Of a stretch of 18,683 nucleotides of DNA, positions 15,413 through 18,683 are shown one piece after another (the stretch's first letter is position 1; every line of letters begins with the position of its first letter). Both the position numbers and the translations under genes were made by a program. The notes under the pieces are model-generated. The model made no database searches. It was not told where the DNA came from and saw only the letters and a program-made list of their open reading frames with translations. Source of the DNA: CBDUQP01 sp965369385 (GTDB lineage: Bacteria; Planctomycetota; Phycisphaerae; SM23-33); NCBI GenBank assembly GCA_965369385.1, contig CBDUQP010000063.1, positions 1 to 18,683 of the forward strand. Direction: 5' to 3'.

Positions 15413-15605
15413 CAGAAACAATGAAACGAGCCCAGTTAGAGCAACTGAGCCCGTCTCTCGCGTCAAGTAATAGCTGAAGGGGAGAGCTATCACTATTGAA
15501 ATGTTAGGTCGCCGTCTAAGGAATTTCAATGCAGAGGGCGGTTTTAGTGAGAATAATCCGAAAACTCTTCGAGCGAGCGTTACCGTCCAGAAGCCGCCCT
15601 TGAGG
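15413..15605 (-). ncRNA. Candidate structured RNA ending in a terminator
   Basis: Read on the minus strand there are four adjacent stems. A stem has the base AGGGCGG/CCGCCCT (15600-15594 with 15541-15535). ATTGAAAT/ATTTCAAT (15530-15523 with 15502-15495) carries an inner TTAG/CTAA. AGTGATAGCT/AGCTATTACT (15494-15485 with 15475-15466) comes third. A terminator-like GGGCTCAGTT/AACTGGGCTC stem (15452-15428) with a T-rich tail comes last. The G-T pairs in the last two stems are pairs only on the minus strand; on the plus strand they become A-C mismatches. I recognise no known RNA family and no strong promoter, so it could instead be the 3' end of the tRNA-Val transcript. Confidence 0.4.
15428..15452 (-). 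terminator. Intrinsic terminator of the candidate RNA
   Basis: A ten-bp stem GGGCTCAGTT/AACTGGGCTC with loop GCTCT includes G-T wobbles on the minus strand and is followed by GTTTCATTGTTTCTG. Confidence 0.6.
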
Positions 15606-15815
15606 ATAGGTTGCGAATGTTCCCGGTGGTTGGGGAACCGAGAATCTGCGGGGGTGGGTAGATGAGGGGCCAGGCTTGTGTTCGCGTGACGATGCTATTT
15701 TGCGGTGTTTGGAGGCGGTTGAGGGTAGTCATACTTACAAATACGCCATCGGTTCGCAGCCCCATCGCCAAGTAAGCGAGATGCTAAAAGCCACAGTCGA
15801 AAGAACTTACAACGA

Positions 15816-15889
15816 TGGGCGTTACAGGACTCGAACCTGTGACTTCTTCCTTGTAAGGGAAGCGCTCTAGCCAACTGAGCTAAACGCCC
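15816..15889 (-). tRNA. tRNA-Val (anticodon UAC)
   Basis: This is a 74-nt cloverleaf on the minus strand. The acceptor arm is GGGCGTT/AACGCCC, with discriminator base A at 15816. The D-arm reads TAGCTCAGTTGGCTAGAG, the anticodon stem is CTTCC/GGAAG with loop CTTACAA giving anticodon TAC, and the T-arm is ACAGG-TTCGAGT-CCTGT. CCA is not encoded, so it must be added after transcription. Upstream, TTGACT (15971-15976) and a weak TAATAA (15948-15953) are 17 bp apart. Confidence 0.96.
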
Positions 15890-15947
15890 GGTGCGTTATC
15901 CCTGGCTGCGGCGGGCTCATGGCTGACCACTTTGCCGGGGAGGAACC

Positions 15948-15976
15948 TTATTACCAAACCCGCTCGCCAGAGTCAA
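15948..15976 (-). promoter_or_regulatory. Possible tRNA-Val promoter
   Basis: On the minus strand TTGACT (15971-15976) is one base from the -35 consensus. TAATAA (15948-15953) is a poor -10 element, 17 bp away. Position and spacing are right, the -10 match is weak. Confidence 0.35.
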
Positions 15977-16019
15977 TGAATATCGCCCAATGCGGGCCAA
16001 ATCTTGAGTAAGTGACGGG

Positions 16020-16135
16020 TTATGGTGCATCCTGACGGGGCATGGCGCGTCATGGTGGCGCATGCTGGGTGCGGTGCGTCATAGTGGCTGTGATGCGATT
16101 GTGTAGGGCATGGTGGGGCCGCCGCATCATGCCAC
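16020..16135. repeat. Imperfect TGG/CAT-rich low-complexity tract
   Basis: This stretch contains many variants of short words such as CATGGTGG, GCGCATG and GTGCGTCAT (for example 16040-16086). It lies between tRNA-Val and the GH42 stop. It looks like degenerate short repeats, with no clear hairpin that would terminate the GH42 gene. Confidence 0.4.
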
Positions 16136-16147
16136 GTTATGTACCGG

Positions 16148-18352
16148 TCAGCGTTTTACCACTATGCAGCTCAAGTTGCCGGCCGGCACACGAATCTGTA
16201 GCTCGTCATTGGCGGCTGACACCACACTGTCGGCGGTAATGTCACGCACCAGTTGCATGCCTTCGAGCGGTATCGTCTCGGTTACTTCCTCGCCGGTCGG
16301 ATTAATGAACATCCACGCTTCGGTATCGCCCAATACGCGTTTGCGGCGGAGCAGAACGCCCGTGCGGTCGGGTTTGACGCCTGCCATATCGAGCAGCTTT
16401 TCGAACAGCAGTTCAGGCTCGTCCAGGCGATAGGTGATGCCGCCATGGCCGGAAAGTGTTCCCAATAGAACCGCATGCCCGTCGCCGAACTTGTTGATCG
16501 TACCGGCCACGTCATCGCCTGTGGTCAAGATGGGTGTCGCAGTGGTGGGTGTAAGCGTTTGGAGTATCGCGTTCACACGAAGCCTGGCACCGGCGAATTC
16601 GCCCACGCCATCGAGTATCATAGCGTCGAGGAATTCACCCCAGCCTCGCTCAGGCGGCGTCCAGAGCGATTGGTCCTGATCGACCGGTTCGCGGACGTTG
16701 CGGTAGTCAAGGTGCTTGGCGCCAAACAACTCTTCGCCGCCGGCCACCATCTGCTGGCGCGGGCACATTCCGTATTTCTCGAAGCGTCCCGGGCAGGCAT
16801 CGCTGATCAGCATTCCGCCACCGGCTACGAAATCTTTCAACTTCGCGAAGTATTCCGTATCCAGCGCGAGCGGAGTGGTCAGTATTGCGACCTTGTAGCC
16901 GTCGAGCTCTTGGGGAACGTAGTCGGCTTCCACGAAATCGGCCGCGACGCCCATATCCCATAGCCTGCAGTAATGCCCGCGGATGCTGTTGGACAGATGC
17001 AGACTGGCTTCATTATGGGTGGCCTGGCAGAAGTTGTAGAGGTTTTCATTAATCAGGATCGCCACGTCGGCTTTTTGGGGATGGCCGATCGAGAATACTT
17101 CGGGCGATTCATTGATTGCGTTGCCTATCGCCGCTGCCGCTTCGATTCGCTCGGTGGTGTCACCTTGCGGGTCGAGCAGGCCGAATCCATTGCATTCCGA
17201 CCAGAACCTCTCTGCGCGATGGTTCCAGAACGAGATTGCGTTCATTCCGGAAGCCAGGCCGGCCAGCATCCAGCGGCGGATGTCGGACGCATCGGGCACA
17301 CGCCCGAGGTGCAGGTGCGTGCCTATTGGCCCGCCCTGGAACTCTGCACCCCAGTATGTGCTGTCAAGCCCGCCGGCGGAGCGGCAGTAATCGCTATTGA
17401 GCATCAGGCCGTTTCGGATTTCATTTACGTAAGTTGTCATCCGATCGCTGCGATTGTGGCGATCGTCTTCGGCGGGCGTGCAGATCCCCCAGTCCGGATA
17501 GTTGCTGACACCGAAGAAGTCGGTCGCGCGACCCCATCGCCATTCGGCTCCGCTGGAGATCTTCGGTCCGCCGACATGGCTGAAGACCGGGCGATTCAGT
17601 GGATCATTGTCGCGAATCACTTGTGCTTTCCACTTGAGCACTTCGGTGAGATAGACATTCTCTATGAAGTACCGCCAGTCGATGAAAGGCGGCACAAACG
17701 CGTGGCGGCGGGGAGGGTCTACTTCTTCCCACTCGCGAAATGCAGTCTGCCATGTGGCGTTCAGCGCGTCCAGTGTTGCATACTGGCTCTGCAGCCATGT
17801 GCGGAAGCCAGCCAGCGTGTGTGGGCAGTAGCAGAATTCCAGAATGCCACCGGGATTCGGCCAGAACCCTATCTCCTGCCAGACATTCCACACCCAGATG
17901 TTCTCGAAGCGGCTCAGCTTGGATGTCAGTGATGCGATGAAATTCTCGGCCGCCTGGCGAGCGCCCGGGTGATCCCAGCACGGGCCCGGTTTGCCGTCGG
18001 ACGGCAGGCAGTATTGGGTGGGATCGTTATGCTGCGAGCCGTCGGCGTACACGAAGAAACAGTCGGGATATTTGCGATACATCCAGGCGGGGGCCTGCTC
18101 CATCGTCAGTCCCAGATAGACTCCCATGTTCAGCTCGCCGGCGCGTGCGATGACCCGTTCAATGCGTGACAGGTCAATCTCTCCCTCGCGAGGTTCGTCG
18201 ATTGCCCAGGATTCCTGGATCTTGATCATGTTGAACCCGAGCTTGGCCAGAATATCCAGATCGGCTAGCAGCTCCTCCTGATCCTGGTGGGGCTCGCGGT
18301 ATACGTGGGCTCCCAAGGGGAAAACGTTATTGGGGAATGTGATGTTGGCCAT
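16148..18352 (-). CDS. GH42-like beta-galactosidase
   Basis: This encodes a 734-residue protein with the three-part GH42 layout. Residues ~10-400 form the TIM-barrel: FNMIKIQESWAIDEPREGEID (40-60), GLTMEQAPAWM, the acid/base Glu160 in WVWNVWQEIG, and the nucleophile Glu337 in STYWGAEFQGG. GLDSTYW and FWNHRAERFWSECNGFGL continue this part. From ~410 the flavodoxin-like trimerisation domain begins (KADVAILINENLYNF; KVAILTTPLALDTEYF), and a short C-terminal beta domain ends the protein. Family members hydrolyse terminal beta-galactosides; this one lacks a signal peptide, so it is cytoplasmic. AAGGAG at 18362-18367 and the 18379-18406 promoter fix the ATG at 18352. It follows an unidentified same-strand gene by ~80 bp. 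Confidence 0.93.
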   Translation of the reverse strand: MANITFPNNVFPLGAHVYREPHQDQEELLADLDILAKLGFNMIKIQESWAIDEPREGEIDLSRIERVIARAGELNMGVYLGLTMEQAPAWMYRKYPDCFFVYADGSQHNDPTQYCLPSDGKPGPCWDHPGARQAAENFIASLTSKLSRFENIWVWNVWQEIGFWPNPGGILEFCYCPHTLAGFRTWLQSQYATLDALNATWQTAFREWEEVDPPRRHAFVPPFIDWRYFIENVYLTEVLKWKAQVIRDNDPLNRPVFSHVGGPKISSGAEWRWGRATDFFGVSNYPDWGICTPAEDDRHNRSDRMTTYVNEIRNGLMLNSDYCRSAGGLDSTYWGAEFQGGPIGTHLHLGRVPDASDIRRWMLAGLASGMNAISFWNHRAERFWSECNGFGLLDPQGDTTERIEAAAAIGNAINESPEVFSIGHPQKADVAILINENLYNFCQATHNEASLHLSNSIRGHYCRLWDMGVAADFVEADYVPQELDGYKVAILTTPLALDTEYFAKLKDFVAGGGMLISDACPGRFEKYGMCPRQQMVAGGEELFGAKHLDYRNVREPVDQDQSLWTPPERGWGEFLDAMILDGVGEFAGARLRVNAILQTLTPTTATPILTTGDDVAGTINKFGDGHAVLLGTLSGHGGITYRLDEPELLFEKLLDMAGVKPDRTGVLLRRKRVLGDTEAWMFINPTGEEVTETIPLEGMQLVRDITADSVVSAANDELQIRVPAGNLSCIVVKR

Positions 18353-18361
18353 CTTACTGAA

Positions 18362-18367
18362 CTCCTT
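18362..18367 (-). promoter_or_regulatory. Ribosome binding site of the GH42 gene
   Basis: AAGGAG on the minus strand lies nine bases before ATG 18352. Confidence 0.8.
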
Positions 18368-18378
18368 GTCCGTTGCTT

Positions 18379-18406
18379 ATTGTATGCTGGCGGTGGAACC
18401 TGTCAA
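18379..18406 (-). promoter_or_regulatory. Near-consensus promoter of the GH42 gene
   Basis: On the minus strand TTGACA (18401-18406) matches consensus and TACAAT (18379-18384) differs by one base, 16 bp apart. It lies in the short gap after the partial upstream gene, so GH42 has its own promoter. The leader is ~20 nt and contains the ribosome binding site. Confidence 0.7.
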
Positions 18407-18432
18407 CTGTTCAAGCTCGGCAGGATTGTACC

Positions 18433-18683
18433 TTACCATCGCAGGCGGGCAAGAGCTAAATGTAGCGGATGATCAATATTTTGCACATTCGTATCTGTGG
18501 CTGCCAAAGCCTGAATGCGAGTCACTTTTTCTCCATTTGCAATAATGTGGAAAAACGCTCTGTGCAACACCTCTATTTCATATTTCTTCAAGAAAGGGCT
18601 GACGTGTGCGAGATACTTCTCTGGCGGCAGATAACGTGAGTTGTCATCAATTCTTCTGGCAGCTTCCGTCGCCGCCTGCGGCT
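18433..18683 (-). CDS. C-terminal part of an unidentified protein (cut by window edge)
   Basis: On the minus strand an open frame enters from the right edge and ends at TAA (18433-18435), giving 82 residues with no start in the window. It reads naturally: RRIDDNSRYLPPEKYLAHV, then LKKYEIEVLHRAFFHIIANG and a final LHLALARLRW. Charged helical composition and normal codon use suggest a real C-terminus. I cannot name the family. It lies 80 bp upstream of the GH42 gene. Confidence 0.6.
   Translation of the reverse strand, partial: PQAATEAARRIDDNSRYLPPEKYLAHVSPFLKKYEIEVLHRAFFHIIANGEKVTRIQALAATDTNVQNIDHPLHLALARLRW

Larger units (their letters stand above)
15175..15815. other. Gene-free stretch between the Cys-rich gene and tRNA-Val
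   Basis: This 641-bp stretch holds the minus-strand promoter (15229-15258), the candidate structured RNA (15428-15600) and a GTTCCC/GGGAAC hairpin (15619-15638). I see nothing convincing in 15260-15412 or 15640-15815; open frames there lack ribosome binding sites and family features. Confidence 0.6.

Noticed and set aside
15215..15529. Minus-strand open frame of ~104 codons
   Set aside because: It runs through the terminator-like hairpin and the small-gene promoter, and its composition is low-complexity.

Overview
The window reads as a chromosomal segment of a Planctomycetota-like bacterium, possibly Phycisphaerae-like. I infer this from moderate GC, secreted proteins with planctomycete-style repeats and a HEAT-like tail, PTS-type regulatory proteins next to an antiporter, and abundant palindromic intergenic elements. 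No ribosomal RNA or marker gene fixes the taxon.

Layout: (1) Positions 1-857 hold an intact REP-associated tyrosine transposase (RAYT, minus strand) between two ~46-50 bp near-perfect palindromes that are inverted copies of each other. (2) Positions 910-5801 hold a plus-strand regulatory and transport block. A consensus sigma-70-type promoter is followed by an HTH-EIIA fusion, an EIIA protein with a possible PII-like C-terminal domain, a CPA2-type cation:proton antiporter with no RCK domain, a terminator, and then PTS Enzyme I. Together they look like a nitrogen-PTS-like phosphorelay controlling gene expression and ion transport. No HPr gene is present. (3) Positions 5802-6439, between convergent genes, carry two inverted copies of a compound multi-hairpin element. 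(4) Positions 6440-9548 (minus) carry hisD-hisC-hisB. A perfect 25-bp inverted repeat then separates them from a Cof-type HAD phosphatase gene (9719-10537, minus).

(5) Positions 10736-14869 (plus) encode two adjacent paralogous exported proteins. Each has a shared N-terminal domain followed by six ~43-residue beta-rich modules that resemble an Sm/Hfq-like strand pattern. One ends in a HEAT-like tail and the other in a basic tail that may be frameshifted. (6) Positions 14870-16147 look empty in a normal ORF scan. I see a minus-strand Cys-rich small protein with a near-consensus promoter and an exactly duplicated RBS/start codon, a run of adjacent hairpins ending in a terminator whose wobble pairs favour a minus-strand structured RNA, and tRNA-Val(UAC). 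(7) Positions 16148-18352 (minus) encode a GH42-like beta-galactosidase with its own TTGACA-N16-TACAAT promoter. The C-terminus of an unidentified gene enters from the right edge (18433-18683, minus).

The best candidates for undescribed biology are the EIIA/antiporter/EI module, the paired six-module exported proteins, the Cys-rich small protein with a doubled start, and the minus-strand hairpin array.
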